Shown here one piece after another: positions 45,770-54,894 of a DNA stretch of 64,000 nucleotides. The stretch is from positions 110,000-173,999 of the forward strand of contig NZ_SMMA01000058.1 of the NCBI RefSeq assembly GCF_009711345.1, written 5' to 3'. The notes under the pieces are model-generated. The model did no database searches. It was given only the letters and a program-made list of their open reading frames with translations, and was not told the origin of the DNA. Numbering within the stretch: the first letter of the stretch is position 1; each line of letters starts with the position of its first letter. The stretch comes from Pseudovibrio flavus. Its GTDB lineage: Bacteria; Pseudomonadota; Alphaproteobacteria; Rhizobiales; Stappiaceae. A program made the translations under genes and the position numbers.

Positions 45770-47185
45770 CTACTTAGCAGCTGCCGAAATTGAAGGAAGT
45801 TCCAAGATCGCACCCAAACCACCCATCGGGGAATCGGCCAAAGAGAACTTTCCGCCGTAAACCTCTGCAATATCTACAACAATTGATAGACCGAGCCCTG
45901 ATCCAGGCACGCTTTCATCCAGCCTGCGACCCCTTTTAAGGGACTTTTCCTTCTGTTCAGCGCTCAAACCCGGCCCATCATCGAGGATTTCGAGCAGTAA
46001 AAGCTCCCGTCCACCCTCTTCGCCCTCAGTGCTTTTACCCTCTATCGTGACATTTCCATCACACCATTTACAGGCGTTATCCAGAAGGTTACCGACCATT
46101 TCCTCCAGATCGTGCTGCTCACCTCTAAAAGTCAGGCCAGAATCGATTTTCACCACGATGTCGAGATCTTTGTCGCGATGGATTTTCTCCATGGCATTGG
46201 CAAGCCGGCGAACCACCGGTTCAACCTCACAAGAAACACCGATGACGCGGCGCTGTGCTGCCATACGCGCCTGCTCCAGATAGTGATTGATCTGGTTGCG
46301 CATCATATCGGTCTGTTCCATCACCTTGCGGGCAAGCGGATCGTCTCGAACGTTTGCTTCATTGGTAATCACAGACAAAGGTGTTTTTAGGCCATGGGCG
46401 AGGTTGCCCACCTGCGTTCTGGCTCTCTCGACGATTTCATGGTTGGACTTGATGAGCGCATTTAGCTCCACCGCGAGCGGCTTAAGCTCTTTCGGCATGT
46501 CTTCGTCGATGTTATCGGCCTCACCACGCCTCACATTTGATAAGGATTGGGCCAGACGGTTAACCGGCAAAAGTCCGTATCGGACCTGCAAAATGATGGC
46601 CCCAATTAGGCCGAAGCCCAGTGCCATGAGGGTAAGGCCAGCTACACGCGCAAACCCTGCGGTACGCTCTGTAACTTCCTTCGTGCTTCCAGCAACTGCA
46701 ATCACATAGCTTTTGCCGCCGCTAAACTCGATCCGGCGCATTACGAGCCGAAGCTCTTGCCCGCCCGGCCCCACTATAAACTTCGGGTGCTTCCCATTTT
46801 TAGGAAGTTGCGGCAGGTTCAGCTGATCACCAAACAAAGAAAGACTATCGAAAACAACAGATTGGTTCTGCTGTCCATCTCTTATAGTCCAATACCAGCC
46901 GGATACAGGTAGCTCAAAACGCGCTTCACCCAAATTGGATGGACGGCGCGGAGGCCCTGGGAGGTCACGGGCCATAGACTGGATGATCGCAGTCATATGC
47001 ACGTTCAACTGATCATCGAGCGCTTGCAGGCTTGCGCCCCGAAACAGCGCAACAAGAATCCAGCCAGCCACGAACAGCGTGACCATGGACCAAATGGCAG
47101 CTACAAGAATTAAGCGCCATGAAAGAGGAAGGCGTCCCTCACCCCAGAGACGCCAGCTTTTTGCGATTTTCTTTGTATCAGGCAT
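45770..47185 (-). CDS. feuQ: Sensor histidine kinase FeuQ
   Basis: A 471-residue membrane kinase with the PhoQ-like H-box VGNLAHGLKTPLSVI, an unusual HGLKTP in place of HELRTP that is shared with FeuQ. Two membrane helices (about 22-45 and 178-200) flank a periplasmic sensor domain; then HAMP and an ATPase domain (NLLDNACKWC, DDGPGL, GSGLGLSIV). The ATG at 47185 overlaps the feuP stop by 8 bases. Published work on Rhizobium leguminosarum places feuPQ by cycHJKL, as here. In Sinorhizobium the FeuPQ system controls cyclic beta-glucan export and osmoadaptation. Confidence 0.88.
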   Translation of the reverse strand: MPDTKKIAKSWRLWGEGRLPLSWRLILVAAIWSMVTLFVAGWILVALFRGASLQALDDQLNVHMTAIIQSMARDLPGPPRRPSNLGEARFELPVSGWYWTIRDGQQNQSVVFDSLSLFGDQLNLPQLPKNGKHPKFIVGPGGQELRLVMRRIEFSGGKSYVIAVAGSTKEVTERTAGFARVAGLTLMALGFGLIGAIILQVRYGLLPVNRLAQSLSNVRRGEADNIDEDMPKELKPLAVELNALIKSNHEIVERARTQVGNLAHGLKTPLSVITNEANVRDDPLARKVMEQTDMMRNQINHYLEQARMAAQRRVIGVSCEVEPVVRRLANAMEKIHRDKDLDIVVKIDSGLTFRGEQHDLEEMVGNLLDNACKWCDGNVTIEGKSTEGEEGGRELLLLEILDDGPGLSAEQKEKSLKRGRRLDESVPGSGLGLSIVVDIAEVYGGKFSLADSPMGGLGAILELPSISAAAK

Positions 47186-47843
47186 TTTCTTCTTGGACGC
47201 GGTATCCAAGACCTCGCACTGTTTCAATCAGGTTTCCGCCAAATTTCTTTCTGAGGCGGCCAATGAACACTTCAATCGTGTTTGAATCGCGGTCAAAGTC
47301 CTGATCGTAGAGGTGCTCAACAAGTTCAGTTCGAGAAACGATGCGCCCCTTGTGGTGCATCAAATAGGAAAGCAGACGGAACTCGTGACTGGTGAGCTTC
47401 ACGGCCTGTCCGGCCAGTGTCACCTTACCTGCGCGAACGTCTAGAACGACATCGCCAATAACAATTTCGTTTGAGGCAAGGCCAGCTGCGCGGCGAACCA
47501 GCGCGCGAACCCGTGCCAACACTTCTTCCATATGGAAAGGCTTGGCAACATAGTCATCAGCGCCTGCATCAATACCAGCGACTTTATCACTCCAACGATC
47601 ACGGGCAGTGAGAATGAGGACCGGCATATTGCGGTTGCTGCGACGCCACCGTTCAAGCACGCTCAGACCGTCCATCTGCGGCAGACCAATATCCAGCACA
47701 ACTGCATCATATGGCTCGGTATCGCCGAGAAAGTGACCTTCCTCGCCATCGAATGCCTTATCGACAACGTATCCTGCCTCTTCCAACGCCTGACAAAGCT
47801 GGCGATTAAGATCCAGATCGTCCTCTACAACAAGTATCCGCAT
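47178..47843 (-). CDS. feuP: Response regulator FeuP
   Basis: A 221-residue OmpR-family regulator. Receiver residues are EDD (7-9), phospho-acceptor Asp51 in AVVLDIGLPQMDG and Lys in YVAKPF. The winged-helix DNA-binding domain contains LTSHEFRLLSYLMHHKG and the recognition segment DSNTIEVFIGRLRKKFG. GGGAGG lies 9 bases before the ATG. It precedes feuQ with an overlap and follows a small exported protein gene by 22 bases, an order matching feuN-feuP-feuQ. Identification rests on family features plus synteny. Confidence 0.88.
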   Translation of the reverse strand: MRILVVEDDLDLNRQLCQALEEAGYVVDKAFDGEEGHFLGDTEPYDAVVLDIGLPQMDGLSVLERWRRSNRNMPVLILTARDRWSDKVAGIDAGADDYVAKPFHMEEVLARVRALVRRAAGLASNEIVIGDVVLDVRAGKVTLAGQAVKLTSHEFRLLSYLMHHKGRIVSRTELVEHLYDQDFDRDSNTIEVFIGRLRKKFGGNLIETVRGLGYRVQEENA

Positions 47844-47865
47844 GGTTGCCTGCCTCCCTGAAACT

Positions 47866-48159
47866 TTATCTCGTCGCCCGACCGGACTTCGCGTCTACGG
47901 TTACGTTCTGCACCTTGCCGTTCTTAAGAACCTTGAGAACGTATACAAGCCCGCGCCCTCTTTGACACAGCTGAGCAGAAACAATTTGGCCGCCACCGAC
48001 ATTCAACGACCCCAATGGACGGGCCTGACCGCTGTTAACAGCTTGGCGGGTTTGCTGCGGAGACAAGCAGCTGGCCGATGCGACGGCAACATCGGCTGTA
48101 ACCAGCCCAAGCGCCAAAAGCACGGCCACACATCCTGATAGAAATCGTTTTTTCGTCAT
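47866..48159 (-). CDS. Small periplasmic protein, possibly FeuN-like
   Basis: A 97-residue exported protein. The signal peptide runs to about residue 30 (VAVLLALGLVTADVAVASA), and the mature part has two cysteines (SCLSPQQTRQAV; AQLCQRGRG) that could pair. The end, GLVYVLKVLKNGKVQNVTVDAKSG, has the shape of a PepSY-like beta unit. The ATG at 48159 has AGAG upstream. It lies 22 bases before feuP. In Sinorhizobium a small periplasmic protein, FeuN, sits here and restrains FeuQ; similarity in size, location and export suggests the same role, but I have not aligned the two. Confidence 0.75.
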   Translation of the reverse strand: MTKKRFLSGCVAVLLALGLVTADVAVASASCLSPQQTRQAVNSGQARPLGSLNVGGGQIVSAQLCQRGRGLVYVLKVLKNGKVQNVTVDAKSGRATR

Positions 48160-48231
48160 ACTCTGGCTTGTATCGCAAATTGCCTGAACCACAAATGAAC
48201 ACCACTTTCACAAGTGCGCTCCAATAGTTGG

Positions 48232-51200
48232 TTATAGGATGTTTATGGTGTGGTGATAAATAATTCCTTCCCCCAAAACTGGCGAAAGCTGACAAAGATG
48301 CACATCAAATGCGTGTGCCAAGGCTCCAAAATCATCTAATTGTTGTTGCCGCGTGTAGAGCGCACCTGTTTCTCTAGGTTCAAATACGCGAACCGGCTGC
48401 GCTCCTAAACCCAATTTTAGGCGGTACTGTTCTTCCGTTTCATGCAGCGGAACATCTGCCAAGGCCCAGCTATCTCCGCCGAACCTTGTTCTGCGTTTCC
48501 AAACAAAGTGGATATCGTCGTTTGAAAGACGGACGGCTTTAATATGGACAGGAGCAATAGGTTTCAGCGCTAACGCATTAAGGGTGTGGGTTCTACTCAC
48601 CGCTTGCAGACTATCTACTCCAAAGCCTGAAGGAACCGCTTTTAGAGTGACCGGTAAGTCGAGAGCATCCAATGGGAGAGGCAAATCGACGAGCGCGTCG
48701 TTCAGCATCAAAAAGCGACTGCCCGCTTGATGAGCAGTCGAAGCGTGTCCCTCTGTGCCAAGCTGCCCGCGCAAAAGGCCAGAGAGGCGATAGGTACTCT
48801 CTCCGATTAGCTCCGCATTTCTAAACTGAAGCACTTCGTAGCCGTTCTCATCTGTTCCCACAGCACACAGATTACCGCCAGCTAAAACTTCTTCCTTCGA
48901 GAGGCTTTCCAAGCTGCCTTGGGCGATCTCGACGTCAAAATGAGTTCCTTCATCCCACCGCCACACTGGCCCTGAAGGTAGGTCTGCCTTCAGCGTCCCC
49001 ATAAGCGCCGGTTTGTCGCAGGATGCCACGAGGGTCAGGCTCTGACTGGCCCCAACCATGAAAACATCAACCCGCCCGGCCCAAGGCTGACTGGCAACGG
49101 CAATGACCGGCGCTCCGCTTTGCGCAATAGATTCGCGAAAGGCTGGAAGATTGGCAATAACAACTTCCGGCGGCCCAACCCGCTGTGTTTGTTGGGCCGT
49201 CGAGCGGCTGGTTTGAGAGGCGGTTTGGATCATCTGCGTGATAGCCAGAGCATCCAGACGTTCAGCCTCAATAGAAAGAACATCGCCGCTTTCCATCTCG
49301 ACAATGCGGAAATCACCGCCAGCTGCACCATTGGGCATCACGTCCTCTTGCAGGTGCACAACATCACCGACCTGAAGCGTCGCGTTCGTTCCCGCCAGTG
49401 AGAAAAACGCACGTTCGCGCGCCTGCCAAAGCTGCTGGAGACGAGCGCCTAGTAAGGTACTCGCTGTATTTTTTGAAAGACACAGGCTTGGGCTCAAGGT
49501 TGCTGTTCGCCCGCTTTGTGTTTGGGTGTTGCGTGATGAGATAGAATAGGGTGCAAAGTCCGCAAGTGGATCAAAAGCATCCAGGCGCAGCTCACACGGC
49601 AAAGCTCCATCCTCCTGACGAAGTAACCTCACCGGCCCTTCAGAGTTTTTGTCCTCCACCACCTGCCCCAGTCCGATGCTCATGGCTATGGGTGTGTTTG
49701 CGGTAATGGCGGGCGACAAAAATCGGATGTGTTCGCCTTGATCAGCAACAAGCAGACCATAAACAGGGGCGATACTTTCCACCGCCTCTCTAAAGGACGA
49801 CGGACGGGCGATGACAAACCCGTCGACGTGACCGGTCACTTCCCCGAGTTTCAGCCGGTCTAACGGAATATCAAAGTCAGTAGCGAGTTGACCGATGAGT
49901 CCTTTAACGCTGCACGAACCCAGACGCCCCTGTAGCCAATGACCGAACTGCCAGTTTTCAGCATCACCCCAAACTTCAGTTGCACTGGGGAAAGCAGGAA
50001 ACGGCCGTGCATCCCAAGTCCAAACGAAGATGTTGGAACTTGCGATCATCGGGCCGCCATAGAGAGGCGAGACAGGATTAGGCCCCGCATCGCCTTCGCT
50101 ATGGGCCTCACCCCAGTGGCTCAAAGTTGCCTCTAGTGACCTTCGCTGAATGAGATCATCACGCTGGCCGTTGGAGAACCACGGAAAACGGCTCTGAGAG
50201 GACTTAGGATCATAAAAGGTGTTAGGCTGGTTACCTGCATGGCTCACTGCTGGAAAGCCAAGTTCGGTAAACCAGATTGGTTTGGACTGAGGCACCCAAG
50301 CGGTTGCAAGCGTATCCTCAACACCACCGCGTCGTTCGTAGTGCTGGTTTTGCCACCAGCTCACCAGATCCTTTTGCCTAAAGACCCAAGGTTTGCCATA
50401 GGCCCCATCGGTTATGGGCGCTCTTGTCTTGTTTTGACGATCCGAATGGCTTGCATAATACCAGTCGAAATATTCACCGCCTGCAATGCCCTTTTGAAGC
50501 TCTGTAACATCGTAGAGCGTTGCTGGATCATCATCCGGGCGACTATCAGAAAGCGGCAGGTAGTTGTCGATACCAACAAAGTCGATTGCATCCTCTGCCC
50601 AAAGAGGATCGAGCGGAAAGCGAAGCTCGCCATCTGCTGGTTTAAAGCCCGCGTACTCTGTCCAGTCTGCGGCGTAGGATAGCTGACAGGTTGGCAAAAT
50701 AGCCTTCACATCCTGAGCGATCTGACAAAGGGCAGAAACAAAAGGAAAGTTGCCTGTATCATCCTGAATGGTGGTTAAGCCAACAAGCTCGGTACCGATG
50801 AGAAACGCGTCAACTCCGCCAACATCCTTTGCAAGCTGGGCATAGTGCAGGATGAGGCGGCGATAATCCCACCTTGCCCCGTTGCCAACAAAGCTACCCA
50901 CCTCGCTTCCAGCGGCTGCGGTACCATTACTTGAACCAGCTTGGCTGCGATGCAACGCGGACGTTATCTCTCCCCGCCACGGAAATGCAGATTGCTCGGT
51001 TCCTCCGTAAGGGTCAGGTAAACCGTTATTGGGAGCTATATCCATGAGCAGGAATGGATAAAGCATCACCTTCAGGCCACGCGATTTAAGGTCAGCTATC
51101 GCTTGCTGCACGCTTATATCGCTGGGGGTTCCGCCATAAGCGGCCTTACCTTCAATGTAGCTGACCACTTCGGCTTGGGAGCGATTGATACCCGCCACAG

Positions 51201-52098
51201 ACCACTCAAGGGGTATCGTTTGCTTGCTGGCAGCAACAACCTTGGGCTTGATGGTACAATGCCCGCACCGAAGGTCATCACCGAACCAGCTCACAACCAG
51301 CGCGACGCTCTCCAGATTGGGACAGAGTGCTTGCAGTTCATCCAATGAGCGGGACCAATCAGAGCCCGCTGCGAACTGGTGCCGGTTGATCGTGGTGGTG
51401 CCGCGTTGGTTCGTTGCCAGCACTTCTTCTGATGCATATGCAAACTCACCCGCGCCGGGAATGATGGTGACTGCACGGATCATCTTTTCCAGCGGCTCAA
51501 TGCTTCGGATGACTTCAACGGAGAACTGGGGAATGCGGTTTCCATAGGCACCAACCGGAAAGCGCTCAAAGACTAGATAGGCGGTGCCGCGATAGGCGGG
51601 CGCACTTCCCTGCACTGCTTCAATAAGAGGGTCCGGCAATTGGGCATAGTCTCCTTTGTAGAAACGCACCCCAACCTTTTCCTGATCCAGCTCCTTACCA
51701 TCAGCCCATATTCTGCCAATGCCGCTAATAGGCCCCTCACATAGAGCAAGAGCCATATTGGCGTAGTAGCGATGGTTTTCAATGGTTGAAGAAGGGGCAG
51801 CTGATTTACCGCCTTGTTTTTCTTTGGTGATCTCTTCCTCAAAGCGTGTTGCCCAGATGATCTCGCCGGAAATGCGAGTACGGCCATACACGCGCGGAAT
51901 GCCTCGTCCTTCTGCCGAGGTCTGTAGGTGCGCATCACCCAACCTGCCTTGGGAAAGGTTCTGGCTCTTACCAAACAAGGACTGATCGATAAATGATCCA
52001 CCCATCGCGCCGACAGCGCGGCCTAGCATAGCGCCAACCGGACCACCAAGAGCACCGCCAACAGCGGAGCCGACATTTGAAAGGATCAGCGTTGCCAT
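48232..52098 (-). CDS. GTA tail tip/host-specificity protein, gp15 (megatron)
   Basis: The largest GTA protein, 1288 residues, expected at the tail tip where it contacts the recipient cell. The Gly/Ala-rich N-terminus (GSAVGGALGGPVGAMLGRAVGA) is typical of the hub-insertion part. The middle holds the GTA TIM-barrel glycoside-hydrolase-like domain (VGIDNYLPLSD, KPIWFTELGFPAVSHAGNQP), followed by the phage-tail and rcc01698-like C-terminal domain. ATG 52098 has CGGAG upstream and overlaps gp14 by 13 bases; an upstream in-frame codon at 52155 has no ribosome site. Last gene of the cluster. No frameshift seen. Confidence 0.95.
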   Translation of the reverse strand: MATLILSNVGSAVGGALGGPVGAMLGRAVGAMGGSFIDQSLFGKSQNLSQGRLGDAHLQTSAEGRGIPRVYGRTRISGEIIWATRFEEEITKEKQGGKSAAPSSTIENHRYYANMALALCEGPISGIGRIWADGKELDQEKVGVRFYKGDYAQLPDPLIEAVQGSAPAYRGTAYLVFERFPVGAYGNRIPQFSVEVIRSIEPLEKMIRAVTIIPGAGEFAYASEEVLATNQRGTTTINRHQFAAGSDWSRSLDELQALCPNLESVALVVSWFGDDLRCGHCTIKPKVVAASKQTIPLEWSVAGINRSQAEVVSYIEGKAAYGGTPSDISVQQAIADLKSRGLKVMLYPFLLMDIAPNNGLPDPYGGTEQSAFPWRGEITSALHRSQAGSSNGTAAAGSEVGSFVGNGARWDYRRLILHYAQLAKDVGGVDAFLIGTELVGLTTIQDDTGNFPFVSALCQIAQDVKAILPTCQLSYAADWTEYAGFKPADGELRFPLDPLWAEDAIDFVGIDNYLPLSDSRPDDDPATLYDVTELQKGIAGGEYFDWYYASHSDRQNKTRAPITDGAYGKPWVFRQKDLVSWWQNQHYERRGGVEDTLATAWVPQSKPIWFTELGFPAVSHAGNQPNTFYDPKSSQSRFPWFSNGQRDDLIQRRSLEATLSHWGEAHSEGDAGPNPVSPLYGGPMIASSNIFVWTWDARPFPAFPSATEVWGDAENWQFGHWLQGRLGSCSVKGLIGQLATDFDIPLDRLKLGEVTGHVDGFVIARPSSFREAVESIAPVYGLLVADQGEHIRFLSPAITANTPIAMSIGLGQVVEDKNSEGPVRLLRQEDGALPCELRLDAFDPLADFAPYSISSRNTQTQSGRTATLSPSLCLSKNTASTLLGARLQQLWQARERAFFSLAGTNATLQVGDVVHLQEDVMPNGAAGGDFRIVEMESGDVLSIEAERLDALAITQMIQTASQTSRSTAQQTQRVGPPEVVIANLPAFRESIAQSGAPVIAVASQPWAGRVDVFMVGASQSLTLVASCDKPALMGTLKADLPSGPVWRWDEGTHFDVEIAQGSLESLSKEEVLAGGNLCAVGTDENGYEVLQFRNAELIGESTYRLSGLLRGQLGTEGHASTAHQAGSRFLMLNDALVDLPLPLDALDLPVTLKAVPSGFGVDSLQAVSRTHTLNALALKPIAPVHIKAVRLSNDDIHFVWKRRTRFGGDSWALADVPLHETEEQYRLKLGLGAQPVRVFEPRETGALYTRQQQLDDFGALAHAFDVHLCQLSPVLGEGIIYHHTINIL

Positions 52099-52574
52099 GG
52101 TTTTAGCTCCGGTGTTTTGGGAAAACGAAAGACAGCGGCAATGCGGCGGCGCCAACCCGTAACAAGGGCAGTTTCAACCACGCCAATCCGGTCATACGCA
52201 TGAATAAAACGATCAGGGCCGCTCATGATGCCAAGGTGCTTGCATAGCCCTTTGGGATGCCAGCGAAAGACTATGACATCTCCTGCGTCCGGTTGAGCTG
52301 CTGGTGCTGAAGGCACCAGATAAGCTCTTGCTGCATCAAGCAATGTTTCAGTGCATCCCACCTCCGCCCAATGGGGCGAGTATGCGGGCAACGGTTCCGG
52401 CTCATCCCCATGGAGGCCGCGCCATACACCGCGAAGCAGGCCAAGACAGTCACAGCCCACCCCTTTCAAAGAGGCTCGATGACGATAAGGCGTGCCGAGC
52501 CATGGTCGGGTTACCTTCAAGACTGTTTGCGCAGACATGGTGTCTAGGGTGGCAGTGGTCGCGATTGTTGTCAT
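52086..52574 (-). CDS. GTA gp14, NlpC/P60-type cell wall peptidase
   Basis: A 162-residue tail peptidase thought to open the recipient peptidoglycan during DNA delivery. The catalytic Cys lies in GVGCDCLGLLRGVW and the His in GLCKHLGIM, in the NlpC/P60 order. WLGTPYRHRASLKG is the family lead-in. The ATG at 52574 lies 2 bases after the gp13 stop; Met13 is an alternative start. It corresponds to the putative phage cell wall peptidase (TIGR02219 type) of RcGTA. Confidence 0.93.
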   Translation of the reverse strand: MTTIATTATLDTMSAQTVLKVTRPWLGTPYRHRASLKGVGCDCLGLLRGVWRGLHGDEPEPLPAYSPHWAEVGCTETLLDAARAYLVPSAPAAQPDAGDVIVFRWHPKGLCKHLGIMSGPDRFIHAYDRIGVVETALVTGWRRRIAAVFRFPKTPELKPWQR

Positions 52575-52576
52575 GC

Positions 52577-53476
52577 TCAGCCCACCACCTTGCTGCCATT
52601 GTTTTGGCCGGAGATGCTATCGGGTCCAAAGAGCGCAAAATCATTGCCGGGCATGTGAGGGAACCCGCGAAAGTTCACCGTGTTTGAGAACTTGCTTGCA
52701 CACGTGCCCCAAGACTTGTCGCAGCCTGCGATCAACGCAGCGGACTGCCCTTGCTGCAACTCAAACGGAGAAGGCAGCCAGAGGCTTATAAGATGTTTGC
52801 CACCCGCAAGGCGGCTAGAGGCGATCTGCAGTTTCGCTCCTGCACCTTCCCCGTCAATGATCTCAAGCAGACCTGATGCGAACCAATTGGCAGGCGCTTC
52901 CTGCGCATTGGAAACCACCACTTCAACTGCGTTGCTTTGTTTCTCAAAAACCTGCCCTACATAGCGGTTTGGAACAGCGCTCAGATCCACAGTGCATTGC
53001 CCATCCCCCAACAGAGCGCTGCATTGGTGGGAAAAAACACGGCCTTTGATATCGTCCATCTGCTGGCTAAGGCCGCGCAGTTCAGCGCGAAACGTTTCAC
53101 CTTGCCTTACGACTTCACCAACCACAGCCCGCCTGATGAGAACATGCTGGCTTTCAGCAGATTGCCAATTGAACAGGTAGACCTCGACTTGCGCGTCATC
53201 CCAAAGACCGGCGGCAAGGTCTTTCTCTGCCAGTGCAAGGGAGGAGATCACTCCTGCTACTTCCTGAGAGCCTATCGCCATATCTGGCCCCATTTGCGCT
53301 GCACTTGGCAGAGCGCCCAGCGCGGGCTCGAAAGTCTGGCCAGCAAAAGTCACGGGGCAATCATGATCGGAGAACGCAAAGGTCACGCCGTCTGAACGGG
53401 TAAACACCCAGCCATAAGCGACTGTCTGCGCTTCTTGCTCAAGATGCTCAGCCAAAGGGGATGGAAGGGACCGCAT
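52577..53476 (-). CDS. GTA gp13, tail hub protein (DUF2163/TIGR02218 type)
   Basis: A 299-residue baseplate hub component. N-terminal AYGWVFTRSDGVTFAFSDHD and SALALAEKDLAAGLWDDAQVEVY-like text (partly quoted) are diagnostic of the DUF2163 group, and the C-terminal domain CDKSWGTCASKFSNTVNFRGFP is the BR0599-type cysteine motif. ATG 53476 has GGAG seven bases upstream; the frame stays open to 53623 but that part overlaps gp12. It precedes gp14 by 2 bases. Both domains are intact. Confidence 0.94.
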   Translation of the reverse strand: MRSLPSPLAEHLEQEAQTVAYGWVFTRSDGVTFAFSDHDCPVTFAGQTFEPALGALPSAAQMGPDMAIGSQEVAGVISSLALAEKDLAAGLWDDAQVEVYLFNWQSAESQHVLIRRAVVGEVVRQGETFRAELRGLSQQMDDIKGRVFSHQCSALLGDGQCTVDLSAVPNRYVGQVFEKQSNAVEVVVSNAQEAPANWFASGLLEIIDGEGAGAKLQIASSRLAGGKHLISLWLPSPFELQQGQSAALIAGCDKSWGTCASKFSNTVNFRGFPHMPGNDFALFGPDSISGQNNGSKVVG

Positions 53477-53510
53477 GAAAGGCTCCTCAACTCGGAAAGA
53501 TGATGAAATG

Positions 53511-54152
53511 TTAGGTGCTGCTGATCTCGATAAGCGGGATGGAGGGCAACTGCCCTGCCTCAAAGTGAGTGAGGCTCGCTTCCAGCTGATCACTCTCAAA
53601 ACGCACAGGGGTATCGAACTCAAAACCGGCGGAAATAACCGTACCAGCCGCAGGTGGAGCGGAGAGAAATTGGACCTCGCCTGTCTCTGCGTTCAACGTG
53701 TAATCCGTACCCACAGTTTTCTGTGAGTTATTGATCGCTAGTTTTACGGAAGCTCCTACCGGTTTTCGTATGGTTCGTACGCTCTCATCAGGGTGAGTTC
53801 CATAGCGTTTTACCAGCTGAAAGCTTGAGGTACTGCCATCACCAGAGGCGATCACTACGTCTGTTGCGCTTATGATGCCACTTGCTCCAGCGGTGGAATG
53901 GTCAAACGGGTCTCTGAACCTGAAACCCTTAAGTGGCCCCTGCGTCTTTTCGAAAAACGCCAGCACCTGCTGCAAGTCCTTTAGCGAGCGAATGCCGGTT
54001 CCTGCATCATAACGTCTACGGGAAGCTGCCCACGAACTTGAACGGACCTCTCGCCCGTTCGCAAAAGTAAAAATACGAGTGCGCCGGACAGGTCCGCCAC
54101 TTGCTCCAAAGCCGATGGAAACGGGGAAACGCTTTTCTACAAAGGTGCTCAT
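53511..54152 (-). CDS. GTA gp12, distal tail protein (DUF2460/TIGR02217 type)
   Basis: A 213-residue distal-tail protein that joins the tail tube to the baseplate hub. The start FVEKRFPVSIGFGASGGPVRRT, then SSSWAASRRRYDAGTGIRSLKDLQQVLAFFE and FRFRDPFDH, are hallmarks of the family. Either ATG 54152 or ATG 54173 may be used: the latter has GAGG only one base away, the former a weak AGAAAG. The gene follows a 145-base gap with two hairpins after gp11, the largest gap in the tail part of the cluster. Confidence 0.93.
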   Translation of the reverse strand: MSTFVEKRFPVSIGFGASGGPVRRTRIFTFANGREVRSSSWAASRRRYDAGTGIRSLKDLQQVLAFFEKTQGPLKGFRFRDPFDHSTAGASGIISATDVVIASGDGSTSSFQLVKRYGTHPDESVRTIRKPVGASVKLAINNSQKTVGTDYTLNAETGEVQFLSAPPAAGTVISAGFEFDTPVRFESDQLEASLTHFEAGQLPSIPLIEISST

Positions 54153-54227
54153 GCCACTTGCTTTCTTTGACATGCCTCAAGGACGAAAAACCCATAAAAA
54201 ATAATAGTGTAGAGGAATTCGCGCCTG

Positions 54228-54274
54228 TGTAGGCAGTTGTACCTACATGGGTTGGGCTAAGCCAATATTAGCCC
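54228..54274. promoter_or_regulatory. Two hairpins in the gp11-gp12 gap
   Basis: Inverted repeats TGTAGG/CCTACA (54228-54247, loop 8) and GGGCTAA/TTAGCCC (54254-54274, loop 7) lie side by side in the non-coding gap. Neither has a T run, so they are not classical terminators. They could be RNA processing or stability elements, or flank a promoter for gp12. Confidence 0.4.
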
Positions 54275-54318
54275 TACGGAATACGTCGGTTCTTGAGTCC
54301 CTCCTCTTCAAGCCGGCG

Positions 54319-54894
54319 TCATAGCCCGCGCTGTCCCCGTCCGGCGGCGCGGGCAACCATATTCGCGATTTGCGTTTGCGAACGCTCGAAACTCCCAAGA
54401 TCCTGCGCAACAACTGTAATGTTCACCGATGGTGTGTGTGCGCCTTGGCTTGTGGCAACGCCTAGCCGGCCGTCGCTTCCCCGTTGCAGGGGCAGTATTG
54501 CTTCCGCGCCCGCTTCTCCCATCAGACCAAGACCTCCGCCCGACATGGGAAAGTAAGTGGGTCGGCTTACAACGCCGCCTTTGGCAAAAGGCTGAACACT
54601 TTCAGCAGCTCCCCCTCCGATACCTCCAAGCAAGCCCGAGATTGCGCCGCTCATGACATCGGCAATGCCTTGTTGCACAGGCTGCAAGGCCGCCGTTAGC
54701 GCCGTCTTGGACAGCGACAAGGCAACCTCCGAGAATATGTCTTTCAGTTGGCGACCGTTCGTTACGGCTTGTGAGAGCGAACTTGTTAGCTGCTTGCTAA
54801 AGGATTTGGAGAGCGCCTCGATGGAGCGCATCGTGTTTTCCAACTCACGGGCTTTTTCTGCCTCGATGGGACTATCGTTTTCAAAATCAGGCAC
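54319..54894 (-). CDS. GTA gp11, tail tape measure protein
   Basis: A short tape-measure protein of 191 residues that sets tail length, in line with the short tails of GTAs. It starts with an acidic helix-rich part (ELENTMRSIEALSKSFSKQL), then a Gly/Ala hydrophobic stretch (SGAISGLLGGIGGG). The C-terminus has the lambda-type tape-measure hallmark FAKGGVVS and GLMGEAGAEAILPLQRG. GTG start overlaps the preceding chaperone stop by 8 bases. Its end is rich in Arg and Gly. Confidence 0.9.
   Translation of the reverse strand: MPDFENDSPIEAEKARELENTMRSIEALSKSFSKQLTSSLSQAVTNGRQLKDIFSEVALSLSKTALTAALQPVQQGIADVMSGAISGLLGGIGGGAAESVQPFAKGGVVSRPTYFPMSGGGLGLMGEAGAEAILPLQRGSDGRLGVATSQGAHTPSVNITVVAQDLGSFERSQTQIANMVARAAGRGQRGL

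Noticed and set aside
45621-45860. Plus-strand 79-codon frame in the gap between the lipoprotein gene and feuQ
   Set aside because: Runs into the antisense of feuQ, no ribosome site and no recognisable domain.
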